Shown here: piece by piece, positions 1 to 8,432 of the stretch | How positions within the stretch are numbered: the first letter of the stretch is position 1 | Layout: every line of letters starts with the position of its first letter | The notes under the pieces: model-generated | The model's input: only the letters and a program-made list of their open reading frames with translations | What the model was told of the DNA's origin: nothing | The model's database searches: none | Made by a program: the position numbers and the translations under genes | NCBI RefSeq assembly: GCF_003665095.1 | Contig: NZ_RCHV01000002.1 | Coordinates: 5,132,501-5,196,500, forward strand | Direction of reading: 5' to 3' | Length of the DNA: 64,000 bases | Source of the DNA: Streptomyces sp. Z26 | GTDB taxonomy: Bacteria > Actinomycetota > Actinomycetes > Streptomycetales > Streptomycetaceae

Positions 1-12
1 CCCCGCGCGGGG
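1..12. terminator. GC palindrome downstream of gabT
   Basis: A perfect 12-bp palindrome (CCCCGCGCGGGG) lies about 50 bp beyond the stop codon of the minus-strand aminotransferase. It could be part of its terminator, but it is cut by the window edge and has no T-tract, so this is a weak call. Confidence 0.25.
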
Positions 13-61
13 TGGCGGCGGGCGGTGCGACGGAGGTGGCGCGCGCCCCCGCCGCGCGCCG

Positions 62-1420
62 TCAGAGCTCCGAGAGGGCGCTCTCCAGGACGTCCAGACC
101 CTCGTTGAGCAGGTCCTCACCGATCACGAGCGGCGGCAGGAAGCGCATCACGTTGCCGTACGTGCCGGTGGTGAGCACCAGCAGGCCCTGCTGGTGGCAC
201 GCCTTCGCCAGCGCGGCCGTGGCCGCCGGGTCCGGGTCCTTCGTGCCCGGCTTCACCAGCTCGATCGCGAGCATCGCGCCGCGTCCGCGCACGTCACCGA
301 TCACGGGGTGCTGCTCCGCGAGCTTGCGCAGCCGCGGCTTCATGACCTCCTCGATCTGCCGCGCGCGGGCGGGCAGGTCCAGCTCCCGCATCGTCTCGAT
401 CGCGCCGAGCGCGGCGGCGCACGCCACCGGGTTGCCGCCGTACGTGCCGCCGAGGCCGCCGGAGTGCGCCGCGTCCATGATTTCCGCGCGGCCCGTGACG
501 GCCGCCAGCGGCAGCCCGCCCGCGATGCCCTTCGCGGTGGTGATCAGGTCCGGCACGATGCCCTCGTCCTCACACGCGAACCACTGTCCCGTACGACAGA
601 AACCGGACTGGATCTCGTCCGCGACGAACACGATCCCGTTCTCCCGCGCGAACTCCGCGATCCGCGGCAGGAAGCCCTTCGCGGGCTCGATGAAACCGCC
701 CTCGCCGAGGAGCGGTTCGATCACGATGGCGGCCACGTTCTCCGCCCCGACCTGCTTGGCGATCTGGTCGACGGCCTGCGCCGCGGCCTCCTCGGCGCAG
801 TTCTCGGGCCCGGTCAGCCAGCGGTACGGGTAGGCCACCGGCACCCGGTACACCTCGGGCGCGAACGGCCCGAAGCCGTGCTTGTACGGCATGTTCTTCG
901 AGGTGAGCGCCATGGTGAGGTTCGTACGGCCGTGGTAGCCGTGGTCGAAGACGACGACGGCCTGCCGCTTCGTGTACGTACGGGCGATCTTGACCGCGTT
1001 CTCCACCGCCTCCGCGCCCGAGTTGAACAGCGCGGACTTCTTCGCGTGGTCGCCCGGGGTCAGCTCGGCGAGCCGCTCGCACACCTCCACGTACGGCTCG
1101 TACGGCGTCACCATCACGCACGTGTGCGTGAACGCCTGGAGCTGCGCCGTCGCCCGCCGTACGACGGCCTCCGCGCTGTTGCCGACCGAGGTGACGGCGA
1201 TGCCGGAGCCGAAGTCGATGAACGAGTTGCCGTCCACGTCCTCCAGCACCCCGCCGCCCGCGCGCGCGGCGAACACGGGCATCACGGTGCCGATGCCGTC
1301 CGCCACCGCGGCCCGCTTGCGGGCCATCAGCGACTCCGACTTCGGGCCGGGGACGGCGGTGACGACGCGGCGCTCCTGCGGGAGCTCCGAGCCGGCGGGC
1401 ACATCGGTCATCGTGGTCAT
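62..1420 (-). CDS. gabT: 4-aminobutyrate (GABA) aminotransferase, class III PLP enzyme
   Basis: The 452-residue protein is a full-length class III (ornithine/GABA-type) aminotransferase. These enzymes move the amino group of GABA or related omega-amines to 2-oxoglutarate, giving succinate semialdehyde in the cytoplasm. Visible landmarks are the cofactor-binding stretch FNSGAEAVENAVK, the Asp motif FVADEIQSGFCRTG and the PLP lysine in TTAKGIAGGLPLAAV. The ATG at 1420 is preceded by a GAGGAG site about 8 nt upstream; the reading frame stays open to 1711, but that extension is Arg/Pro-rich and shows no family similarity. A PucR-type regulator (4181) and an aldehyde dehydrogenase (8433) nearby fit a GABA or polyamine catabolic group. 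Exact substrate is inferred from family resemblance; other omega-amino acids are possible. Confidence 0.9.
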   Translation of the reverse strand: MTTMTDVPAGSELPQERRVVTAVPGPKSESLMARKRAAVADGIGTVMPVFAARAGGGVLEDVDGNSFIDFGSGIAVTSVGNSAEAVVRRATAQLQAFTHTCVMVTPYEPYVEVCERLAELTPGDHAKKSALFNSGAEAVENAVKIARTYTKRQAVVVFDHGYHGRTNLTMALTSKNMPYKHGFGPFAPEVYRVPVAYPYRWLTGPENCAEEAAAQAVDQIAKQVGAENVAAIVIEPLLGEGGFIEPAKGFLPRIAEFARENGIVFVADEIQSGFCRTGQWFACEDEGIVPDLITTAKGIAGGLPLAAVTGRAEIMDAAHSGGLGGTYGGNPVACAAALGAIETMRELDLPARARQIEEVMKPRLRKLAEQHPVIGDVRGRGAMLAIELVKPGTKDPDPAATAALAKACHQQGLLVLTTGTYGNVMRFLPPLVIGEDLLNEGLDVLESALSEL

Positions 1421-1572
1421 AGCGGTCTCCTCAGGAGGAAGTGGTGTGCTCGTCCTCCCGCAGGCTAGGGGCAGCCGAGGGGGCGAGACATGCACCGTCG
1501 CGGAGCAGTGGCCGTGTCGTGTTGGCCGCGGCGGACATAGGGCGCCCTCCGCGCGCGCGGAGGGCGGAGAAC

Positions 1573-1660
1573 GTGCGGAGGGACGCGTACGGGCGTTGCG
1601 GAGGGAGGGGGCGACGTGCGGAGGGGCGTGTACGGGCGTGCGGAGGGACGCGTACCGGCG
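1573..1660. repeat. three imperfect ~23-bp direct repeats in the gabT upstream region
   Basis: Copies at 1573-1595, 1616-1638 and 1638-1660 share the pattern GTGCGGAGGGRCGYGTACSGGCG. A partial related stretch lies between the first two. They sit in the 364-bp gap (1421-1784) between the divergent gabT and ATPase genes, which otherwise shows no gene. Reiterated binding sites for a regulator are one possibility; slippage-derived low-complexity DNA is another. Confidence 0.5.
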
Positions 1661-1784
1661 GACGTACGCGAGTGGCCGGTCCGTACCGCGTACCGCCCCG
1701 GAGCGGCGCAACTCGCCCGGCTGACGGCTAGATTGGGTGAGCAGGCACTGACACTCGCGGGCTGATCAGGGGTAGAGGCACTCG

Positions 1785-4121
1785 ATGGACATGGGCTCAC
1801 CGCGTCGTGGACACGGGACGGGCGCGGGACACGGCCACGGCGCCGCGGACCAGGGCGGGCCGCCGCAGCCGGAACCGGGGCGGAACGGCGCCGGGGTGCC
1901 GCGGCAGGCGGGACCCCCGCCGTCCGCGCCCCCCGCGGCGGGCCCACCGCCGCTGCCGCCCACCACCCCCGCCGTACCGTCCACCGCGCCGCTCCCGCCG
2001 GGGACACCGCCGCCGCTGCCGACCGAAGCGCCCGTCACCGGGCCGCCGTTGGCGGACTGGCTGCGCATCCCCCGCCCCGAGGCCGAGCCCGGCATCTGGC
2101 GCTGCGGCTACGAGCCGCTGCCCCCCGTGGACCCGGAACGCACCCCCGCGCGGCAGCTGATCAGCGGCGCGCTCGTGTCGTTCCTGATGGGCTGGCTGGT
2201 CTGGTCGCTGCTCTACAACAACTATCTCGGCAAGTACTGGATGTGGCCGCTGCTCGCACTCACCCCGGAGTCGTGGCGCACCGGTGACGACATCGGTCTC
2301 TACTCGGACGCCACAAATGTCTACTACGTGCTGGTCCTCCTCGTGATCGCGGCGGTCTTCAGCCGCGTCGGCCACTGGGACGAGGTGTGGCGCCGCGTCG
2401 TCGCCCGCGTGCGGCGGCAGCGCGCCGCCGCCCGCCGCCGTACGCCCGTCGCCGCGCCCCGGCACGCCCCGGCGCCCGAGGCCGACCCGGCGGAGTGGCC
2501 CCAACTGCGCCTCGGCGGCGCCCCCGAGGCCGCCGAGCGGCTGGCGGGCGAGGTGCGCGGCGGGGCCATGGGCGACGTGGACCACGCGCGTATCGAGCGC
2601 GCGTGGCAGTCAGCGCGCGGGCGTACGGACCGGCTGCGCGGGTTCGTCACGGAGGTCCTGCGGGACGGCTCCGCCGCCCGCGTCCACCCGTCCGGCGACC
2701 GCGACCTGCCGACCCGCGCGGCGCGGCACGACCTGAGCGTGCGCCAGGTGCGGATCGGTACGGCCGCCGACCACGCCCGCAACCCGCAGGAGTACCGCGG
2801 TGCGGGCATCGCCCTCGAACCGTCCCTGCTCGGCACGTCGGCGCTGGCCGTCGGCCCGCCCGGTTCCGGCAAGACCACGCGCCTGGTGCGGCCCGTCGTC
2901 GAGTCGCTCTGCCTCCAGGCGCTGACCCGCCAGGCGGCCGTGGTGGCCGTGACCGCCTCCGGGGCGCGGCTGGCGCCCGACGACGCGTTCGACGCGGTCG
3001 TCCGGCTCGGCAGCCCGGACTCCGTGTACGACCTGGACCTCTACGGCGGTACGGACGACCCCGACGAGGCGGCGGGCATGCTCGCGGAGGCGCTGGTCGG
3101 GGACCTCACCGAGACCCTGCCCGGCGGTGACAGCCGTCGGGCGGCGACGGCGCTGGCGCAGCTGATCGGCCCGTTCCGTACGGTGCACGGGCGGTTCCCC
3201 GCCGTGCCGGAGCTGCGCGAGCTGCTGGACGGCGCGGGGCACGCGCTGGGCGCGCTCCGGGCGGCTCTGGAGGACGGCGGGCACCGCGCGCAGGTGCGCG
3301 AACTCGACGCGTACGAGCGGCAGTCGGGCCGCCCCGGCGACACCGGCGCGCTCCTCGCGGACCGGATCGCGCTGCTCGACCGGCCCGCCTTCGCGGACTT
3401 CTTCGCGCCCGCGGCGGCCCCGCCGCCCGCCGATCCCGCCTCCGGGAACGCCGCACCAGGCGCAGCCCAGGGGCCCACCCCGCACCGCCCGTTCTCGCTG
3501 CGCGCGCTGGAGCACCCGCTGCGGGTCCGCGTCGACCTCCCGGAACGGGGCCACGCGGAGGCGTCGCGGATCTTCGTACGGCTGCTGCTGGCGCAGTTCG
3601 CGGAGTGCGCCGTGGCCCGCGCCGACCAGTCGCTGTTCGCCTGCCTCGTGCTGGACGACGCCGCGCAGGCGATCACGCCGCAGTCGCTGCGCAGCCTCCA
3701 GCGGCTCCGTTCCGGCCACGCGGGCGTGCTGCTCACGCTGCGGGCGCTCGACGAGGTGCCCGCGCCGCTGCGCGCGCCGCTGCTGGGGGCGGTCGGCTGC
3801 CGCATGGTGTGCGCGGGCGTGACGCCGTGGGACGCCGAGCACTTCGCCGAGGCGTGGGGCACGGAGTGGGTGCAGACCCGGGACGTGACCAACCGTCAGC
3901 TGGTGTCGGACGAGCCGTTCACCCGGCTCGTGCACGGCGTGCGCCGGTTGGCGACCGGCAAGCACGTGACGGCGGAGTCGGTGACCGTACGGACCGTGCA
4001 GCGGGAACGCTGGTCGGCGTCCGACCTGGCCAACGAGCTGCCGCCGGGGCACGCGGTCGTGTCGCTGACGACCGTGCGCGGGGAGCGTACGCCGCCGGTG
4101 CTGGCCAGGCTCGGGGAGTGA
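1785..4121 (+). CDS. membrane-anchored P-loop ATP/GTP-binding protein, function unknown
   Basis: The 778-residue protein starts with about 95 residues of Gly/Pro-rich, probably disordered sequence. Two hydrophobic segments follow (about 125-146 and 179-195), then a basic stretch and a cytoplasmic NTPase domain. The Walker A motif GPPGSGKT is at about residues 357-364, and a Walker B-like segment (FACLVLDDAAQ) lies near residue 620. The layout (N-terminal membrane pair, large C-terminal motor-like domain) resembles TraG/VirD4-type coupling ATPases. The similarity cannot be scored by eye, and no conjugation genes are nearby. The ATG at 1785 has a GGGG/AGAGG purine-rich stretch upstream. It diverges from gabT and is followed 59 bp later by the PucR regulator. 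It is probably a conserved streptomycete protein of unknown role. Confidence 0.75.
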   Translation: MDMGSPRRGHGTGAGHGHGAADQGGPPQPEPGRNGAGVPRQAGPPPSAPPAAGPPPLPPTTPAVPSTAPLPPGTPPPLPTEAPVTGPPLADWLRIPRPEAEPGIWRCGYEPLPPVDPERTPARQLISGALVSFLMGWLVWSLLYNNYLGKYWMWPLLALTPESWRTGDDIGLYSDATNVYYVLVLLVIAAVFSRVGHWDEVWRRVVARVRRQRAAARRRTPVAAPRHAPAPEADPAEWPQLRLGGAPEAAERLAGEVRGGAMGDVDHARIERAWQSARGRTDRLRGFVTEVLRDGSAARVHPSGDRDLPTRAARHDLSVRQVRIGTAADHARNPQEYRGAGIALEPSLLGTSALAVGPPGSGKTTRLVRPVVESLCLQALTRQAAVVAVTASGARLAPDDAFDAVVRLGSPDSVYDLDLYGGTDDPDEAAGMLAEALVGDLTETLPGGDSRRAATALAQLIGPFRTVHGRFPAVPELRELLDGAGHALGALRAALEDGGHRAQVRELDAYERQSGRPGDTGALLADRIALLDRPAFADFFAPAAAPPPADPASGNAAPGAAQGPTPHRPFSLRALEHPLRVRVDLPERGHAEASRIFVRLLLAQFAECAVARADQSLFACLVLDDAAQAITPQSLRSLQRLRSGHAGVLLTLRALDEVPAPLRAPLLGAVGCRMVCAGVTPWDAEHFAEAWGTEWVQTRDVTNRQLVSDEPFTRLVHGVRRLATGKHVTAESVTVRTVQRERWSASDLANELPPGHAVVSLTTVRGERTPPVLARLGE

Positions 4122-4180
4122 GCCGGTCCGTACGTACTCGATGACCGAATTGCGGAGTCCGCCTGTACGGTGAGGACGTT

Positions 4181-5968
4181 ATGCCACCGACTCTTGCCAG
4201 CCTCGTCCAGCACTCCTCCCTCCGGCTGTCCGTGCTCGCCGGGCAGGAGCGTCTGGACACGCCCGTGCACTGGGCGCACGCCAGCGAGCTGGCTGATCCC
4301 ACGCCGTATCTGGACGGCGGGGAACTGATCATGATCACCGCGCTGAAGATGGACACCGACGACCACGAGGCGATGCACGACTACGTGCGGCTGCTCGCCG
4401 ACCGCGGCGTCGTCGGCCTCGCCTTCGCCGCCGGGGTGCACCACGAGCACGTACCCGAGGCACTGGTGAAGGCCGCGCGCGAGGTGGGGCTGCCGCTGCT
4501 GGAGGTGCCCCGGCGCACGCCGTTCATCGCGATCAGCAAGGTCGTGTCCGCCGCCATCGCCGCCGAGCAGTACCAGGCGGTGACCGCGGGCTTCGACGCG
4601 CAGCGAGACATGACCACGGCCGCGCTCTCGCAGGAGGGCCCCGCGGCGCTGCTCGCCCGGCTGTCCGGCCATGTGAAGGGCTGGGCCGCGCTGTACGACG
4701 CGTCCGGCGCCGTCGTCGCCACCGCCCCCGCGTGGGCCGCCCGCCGCGCGGCCCGCTTCACCGACGAGGCGGAACGCCTCCGGGACCGGCCCGCGCCCGC
4801 CAGCGCCGTCGTCAGCGAGTCGCAGGCGGGCGACGACCGGGTGGAGCTCCAGTCGGTCGGCACCGGGCGCCGCGCGAAGGCCGTACTGGCCGTGGGCACC
4901 GCCGCCCGCCTCGGCACCGCCGAGCGGTACGCGGTGCACTCCGCCGTCGCCCTGCTGACCCTCACCATGGAACGCTCCCGCGCTCTCCAGGAGGCCGAAC
5001 AGCGCCTCGGCGCCGCCGTGTTGCGCATGCTGCTGTCCGGCGAGGTCAACCACGCGCGCGCCGTCGCGGGCCGGTTGTACGGCGGTCTGCTGGACGCCCC
5101 GATGCGCGTCGTCGTGGCCGAGCCCGCCGCGGGCGCCGCCGCCCGCCAACGCGCGGTGGCGTCGGGCGGCGGCACGTACGCGGACGCCGTCGCGGGCACC
5201 GGGCCGGGAGCCGGTCCCGGGCCCGGCGCGGGCGCCACGATCACCCCGTCCGGCGTTCCCGTCGAGGGCCCCGGCCCGTCCTTCGCACCCGGCTCCCGGC
5301 ACGTCGCGCCCGTCGCCGTCGACGCGCGCCCGCCCGCCGCCGGGCAGCTCGACGACCTCGCCGACGCGGTGGAGACGGCCGCCGCGCGCAACGGCGAGGC
5401 CGTGCTCGTCGTCCCCGACGGCGAGCGCCTCGTCGTGCTCGCCACCGACGGGGGAGCGGCCGTCGCGGCCTGCGTGCGGTTCGCCGCGGACGCCACCGTC
5501 GACGAGGGCGAGCCCGGCGCCCGTACGGACCCGGGGGCGCGCCACGACGACGGGCCGGTCATCGGGGTGTCGGCGCCCGCCGGACTCCCGGCCACCGCTG
5601 TCGCGTTCAAGCAGGCGTCGCAGGCGCTGTCCGTGGCGAGGAGACGTGGCGCGGTGCTGGTGGAGCACGAGGACGTGGCCGCCGGTTCCGTACTGCCGCT
5701 GCTCGCGGACGACGCCGTACGCGCCTTCGCGGACGGCCTGCTGCGGAAGCTGCACGAGCACGACGCGCACGGCCGGGGCGACCTCGTCGCCTCGCTCCGG
5801 GCCTGGCTGTCCCGGCACGGCCAGTGGGACGCGGCGGCGGCCGACCTGGGCGTGCACCGGCACACCCTCCGCTACCGCATGCGCCGGGTCGAGGAGATCC
5901 TCGGGCGTTCGCTCGACGATCCGGACGTGCGGATGGAGCTGTGGCTGGCCCTCAAGGCCACCGGCTGA
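4181..5968 (+). CDS. PucR-family transcriptional regulator
   Basis: The 595-residue protein has an N-terminal PucR/purine-catabolism-regulator-like domain (about residues 8-125, with the segment VHWAHASELADPTPYLDGGELIMITA). A variable middle region includes a Gly/Pro-rich linker around residues 330-375. The C-terminal HTH_30 domain is about residues 530-595, with a helix-turn-helix core near AAADLGVHRHTLRYRMRRVEE. PucR-type proteins typically activate catabolic operons for purines, amines or GABA in response to an unknown ligand. Position next to gabT and the aldehyde dehydrogenase suggests those as targets, which is inference. The ATG start at 4181 puts the family domain at the extreme N-terminus. 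The low-complexity insert is longer than in typical members. Confidence 0.88.
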   Translation: MPPTLASLVQHSSLRLSVLAGQERLDTPVHWAHASELADPTPYLDGGELIMITALKMDTDDHEAMHDYVRLLADRGVVGLAFAAGVHHEHVPEALVKAAREVGLPLLEVPRRTPFIAISKVVSAAIAAEQYQAVTAGFDAQRDMTTAALSQEGPAALLARLSGHVKGWAALYDASGAVVATAPAWAARRAARFTDEAERLRDRPAPASAVVSESQAGDDRVELQSVGTGRRAKAVLAVGTAARLGTAERYAVHSAVALLTLTMERSRALQEAEQRLGAAVLRMLLSGEVNHARAVAGRLYGGLLDAPMRVVVAEPAAGAAARQRAVASGGGTYADAVAGTGPGAGPGPGAGATITPSGVPVEGPGPSFAPGSRHVAPVAVDARPPAAGQLDDLADAVETAAARNGEAVLVVPDGERLVVLATDGGAAVAACVRFAADATVDEGEPGARTDPGARHDDGPVIGVSAPAGLPATAVAFKQASQALSVARRRGAVLVEHEDVAAGSVLPLLADDAVRAFADGLLRKLHEHDAHGRGDLVASLRAWLSRHGQWDAAAADLGVHRHTLRYRMRRVEEILGRSLDDPDVRMELWLALKATG

Positions 5969-6100
5969 GGCCACCGCCCGCCCGCCGCCCGCCCGCCGCC
6001 TCGTACGCGCCACCGAGTACGGCCCACCTCGTACGCGCCCGCCGGGAGCCGCCGTGGCCGGGCACCTGTAGCGTGAAACGCAGCAGTGCGGCTCCCGCGC

Positions 6101-6130
6101 GCACCGCGGTGTCCTGCGGACCCGCGGTGC
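6101..6130. terminator. 9-bp stem hairpin in the 5969-6303 gap
   Basis: GCACCGCGG (6101-6109) pairs perfectly with CCGCGGTGC (6122-6130) around a 12-nt loop, and CGCGC stretches outside could extend it. It lies 130 bp after the PucR stop and about 170 bp before the SnoaL-like gene, so it may terminate pucR transcription. The rest of the 335-bp gap is GC-rich (CCGCC runs) with no gene that I can support. Confidence 0.45.
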
Positions 6131-6303
6131 CGGGCGCGCGCGGTGGGCGGGCCGCCCGCGGCGCCCCGCGCTCCGCGCCCGGTGAGGGCATCCGCCCCGC
6201 GCCCGGCGGCCGACCGCGTCAGGAGCAGGCAGGGGACGCCTGCCCGCAACCGGCCCCCGGCCCGGGTCCCCGCGGGCCGTCCGACAACTCATGGGGGGAA
6301 TCC

Positions 6304-6753
6304 ATGACCAGCATCTCGTCAGTCGGAGTCGAAGCACCGTACGAAGCCGTCGCCCGCAGCTTCTTCGACGCCTGGAACGCCAAGGACGCCGACGCGTTCG
6401 CCCGCGTCTTCACCGAGGACGTGGAGTTCACCACCGTCAAGGGGGAGACGCAGCGCGGCCGTACGGAGGTCGCGGACGGGCACCGCGCCCTCTTCGCCCA
6501 GCTGTTCGCGTCCGCCACCCTGACCTGCACCGGGGTGCGCGGGTGCGGCATCGCGGACGGCGTCGGCGCGATCGACGCCACCTGGTACATCGCCGAGCAC
6601 GTCACGCCTGCCGGTGACCACGTGCCGCGCAGGGAGGGGAGCCTGCTCCTGATCGCCCGCGAGTGGGACGGGTGGCGGCCGATGAAGGTACTCAACTCCG
6701 AGTGCACGCGCGCGTATCGGCGCGGTGCGGACGGCGCGCTCCGCTGGGAGTGA
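6304..6753 (+). CDS. SnoaL-like / NTF2-fold protein
   Basis: The 149-residue protein has the cone-shaped NTF2-like fold signature. It has an N-terminal helix followed by FFDAWNAKDADAFARVFTED, a typical SnoaL-type core, then VDFTTVKGE-like strand segments and a repeated Trp-containing beta region (DATWYIAEH, EWDGWRPMKVLN). Family members include polyketide cyclases, dehydratases and many proteins of unknown activity, so no reaction can be assigned. The ATG at 6304 is preceded by GGGGGAA about 4-5 nt upstream. The frame is open upstream as far as 4732, but that part overlaps pucR and is a shadow. It converges with the carboxypeptidase gene across a shared hairpin. Confidence 0.75.
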   Translation: MTSISSVGVEAPYEAVARSFFDAWNAKDADAFARVFTEDVEFTTVKGETQRGRTEVADGHRALFAQLFASATLTCTGVRGCGIADGVGAIDATWYIAEHVTPAGDHVPRREGSLLLIAREWDGWRPMKVLNSECTRAYRRGADGALRWE

Positions 6754-6797
6754 CCGCACCGTGGGGGCGCCCCGGCCGGGACGCCGCCACGGTGCGG
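6754..6797. terminator. bidirectional hairpin between convergent genes
   Basis: A perfect 10-bp inverted repeat, CCGCACCGTG (6754-6763) with CACGGTGCGG (6788-6797), starts immediately after the SnoaL-like stop codon. It ends 10 bp before the carboxypeptidase stop, and its 24-nt loop is itself self-complementary. This is a typical T-tract-less actinomycete terminator serving both strands. Confidence 0.65.
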
Positions 6798-6807
6798 TCG
6801 GAGCGGG

Positions 6808-8154
6808 TCACCCCGCGTCGCAGTACTCCGCCTCCTTGCCGATGGAGCGGTACATGCAGTCGGCGTTCTCCATCAGCAGCAGCACGGCGTCCTTGTTGCG
6901 CGCCGTCTGCTCACCGATGACCTCGTCGGGCGGGTAGAAGCCCTCGTCGCTGTCGGACCCGGGGTACATCTCGAAGGTGTACGAGAAGATCCCCTGGTCC
7001 GCCCACATCCAGTCGTTGACGGAACCGTCCGTCACGTACAGGTCGCTGGACTGCTGCGGCGTGTACCCGTTGCTGTCCGCCATCGCCTTCCCGACCGCCG
7101 CGAACGCGTCCGCGTCGTCCCGCGTCAGCCCCTCCGCGGTGTCGTCGTCGGTGTAGCCGTACGGCCACAGCACCAGTTCGCTGTACGTGTGGAAGTCGAT
7201 GTGCGCGCTGATCTGCTGCTCGCCGTCCACGACCCGGCTCCGGGCGAAGTCCATCAGGACCTGCACCTCGGGCGAGGACCCCGCGGACGGGCCGCGGTAC
7301 ACCTCGCTGGCCGGGCTGTCGCTGGAACCGCCGCAGCAGCCCCACTTGTACGGCCAGTTGCGGTTGATGTCGGTGCCGATCTCCGACGAGCCGGAGTCGG
7401 GCTGCCGGTTCTTGCGCCACATCCGGTACTCGCCGGTGGCGATGTCGTACTCGCCGCCGTCCGGGTTGGCGTCCGGCACGATCCACAGCTCGCGCTCGTC
7501 GACCATCTTCGTGACGCGGTCCTCGCTGCCGTACTTCCCGCCCAGCTCGCCCATCGTGTAGAGCGCCATCTCGACGGTCAGGTGCTCGCGCGCGTGCTGG
7601 TGGTGGGTGAAGAGGACCTCCGGCTCGTCCTCGTCCTCGGCGACGTTGTCGCTGATCTTCACGGCGACGATGTCGCGCCCCTCGTGTGAGGTGCCGATGA
7701 CCTCCTTGCTCATGATCTCCGGGTACTTCTCGACGTACGCGTCGATGGCCGCGTTCGCCTCGTCGTACGTGTGGTAGTCCGAGTCGTCCGACGGGAAGTC
7801 CTTCGGCTCCGGACCGGCCTCCGTCCGCGTGGGCGGGCCCGCCAGCGGCGTCAGTTCGTGCCCGAGGGCGCGTACGGCGCGGGCCTGCGCGGCGTCGGCG
7901 GTGATGACCACCGAGTGGGCGCGTACGGCGTCGACGGAGGCGCCCGCGGCGGCCACGTCGGTGCGCTGGCCGCGGGTCTCGACACCGGCGACCTCGTACT
8001 GCTTCGGCTGCTGCGCGGCCTCCCGCGCGCGCGGCCGCGCCTCGGCGTCGGACGGTGACTCGGCGGCCTGCGCGGCCACGGGGGCGGCCAGCGCGAGGGC
8101 CAGCAGTACGGCCGCGGCGGCGTTCCGCCTGGTACGGCGTGTGCGTGTTCTCAT
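6808..8154 (-). CDS. secreted M14-family zinc carboxypeptidase
   Basis: The 448-residue preprotein begins with a classic Sec signal peptide: a basic start MRTRTRRTRR, then an Ala/Leu core ending near AQAAES. The catalytic domain carries the M14 zinc ligands H and E in HAREHLTVE and the third histidine in IDFHTYSELVLWPYGY. NRNWPYKWG is the substrate-binding Asn-Arg motif, and the catalytic Glu is in FEMYPGS. Such enzymes trim C-terminal residues from extracellular peptides. No cell-wall or carbohydrate-binding domain is appended. The ATG at 8154 has AGGAG about 8 nt upstream. It is transcribed away from the aldehyde dehydrogenase and converges on the SnoaL-like gene. Specificity (A-type, B-type or broad) cannot be read with confidence. 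Confidence 0.9.
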   Translation of the reverse strand: MRTRTRRTRRNAAAAVLLALALAAPVAAQAAESPSDAEARPRAREAAQQPKQYEVAGVETRGQRTDVAAAGASVDAVRAHSVVITADAAQARAVRALGHELTPLAGPPTRTEAGPEPKDFPSDDSDYHTYDEANAAIDAYVEKYPEIMSKEVIGTSHEGRDIVAVKISDNVAEDEDEPEVLFTHHQHAREHLTVEMALYTMGELGGKYGSEDRVTKMVDERELWIVPDANPDGGEYDIATGEYRMWRKNRQPDSGSSEIGTDINRNWPYKWGCCGGSSDSPASEVYRGPSAGSSPEVQVLMDFARSRVVDGEQQISAHIDFHTYSELVLWPYGYTDDDTAEGLTRDDADAFAAVGKAMADSNGYTPQQSSDLYVTDGSVNDWMWADQGIFSYTFEMYPGSDSDEGFYPPDEVIGEQTARNKDAVLLLMENADCMYRSIGKEAEYCDAG

Positions 8155-8432
8155 CGCGACTCCTGGGGTGTCCAGTGCGACGGGTGGGGGGGTCGTCGTG
8201 CTGCTGTTGCGCGCGCATCCTCGCTGCGTGGCATGCGCTGGTCAAGAAGGACGGGGTCCGGCGCGGGCCCCGTACCGGCCGCCCGGCACCGGGCACCCGC
8301 CGCTTACCGACAAACAGGTGCGCCCTCCGTACGGACTGTGCCGCGTCGGACAATCACCCTTCCCCCGCCCGACCCCTACGGTGGACGGACAGGCTGTTAC
8401 GTCCGCACCACTCGGAAGGGCCGGGATCCGCT

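Noticed and set aside
1421..1711. N-terminal extension of gabT to 1711
   Set aside because: The extra residues are Arg/Pro-rich without family similarity; ATG 1420 has a proper ribosome binding site and normal length.
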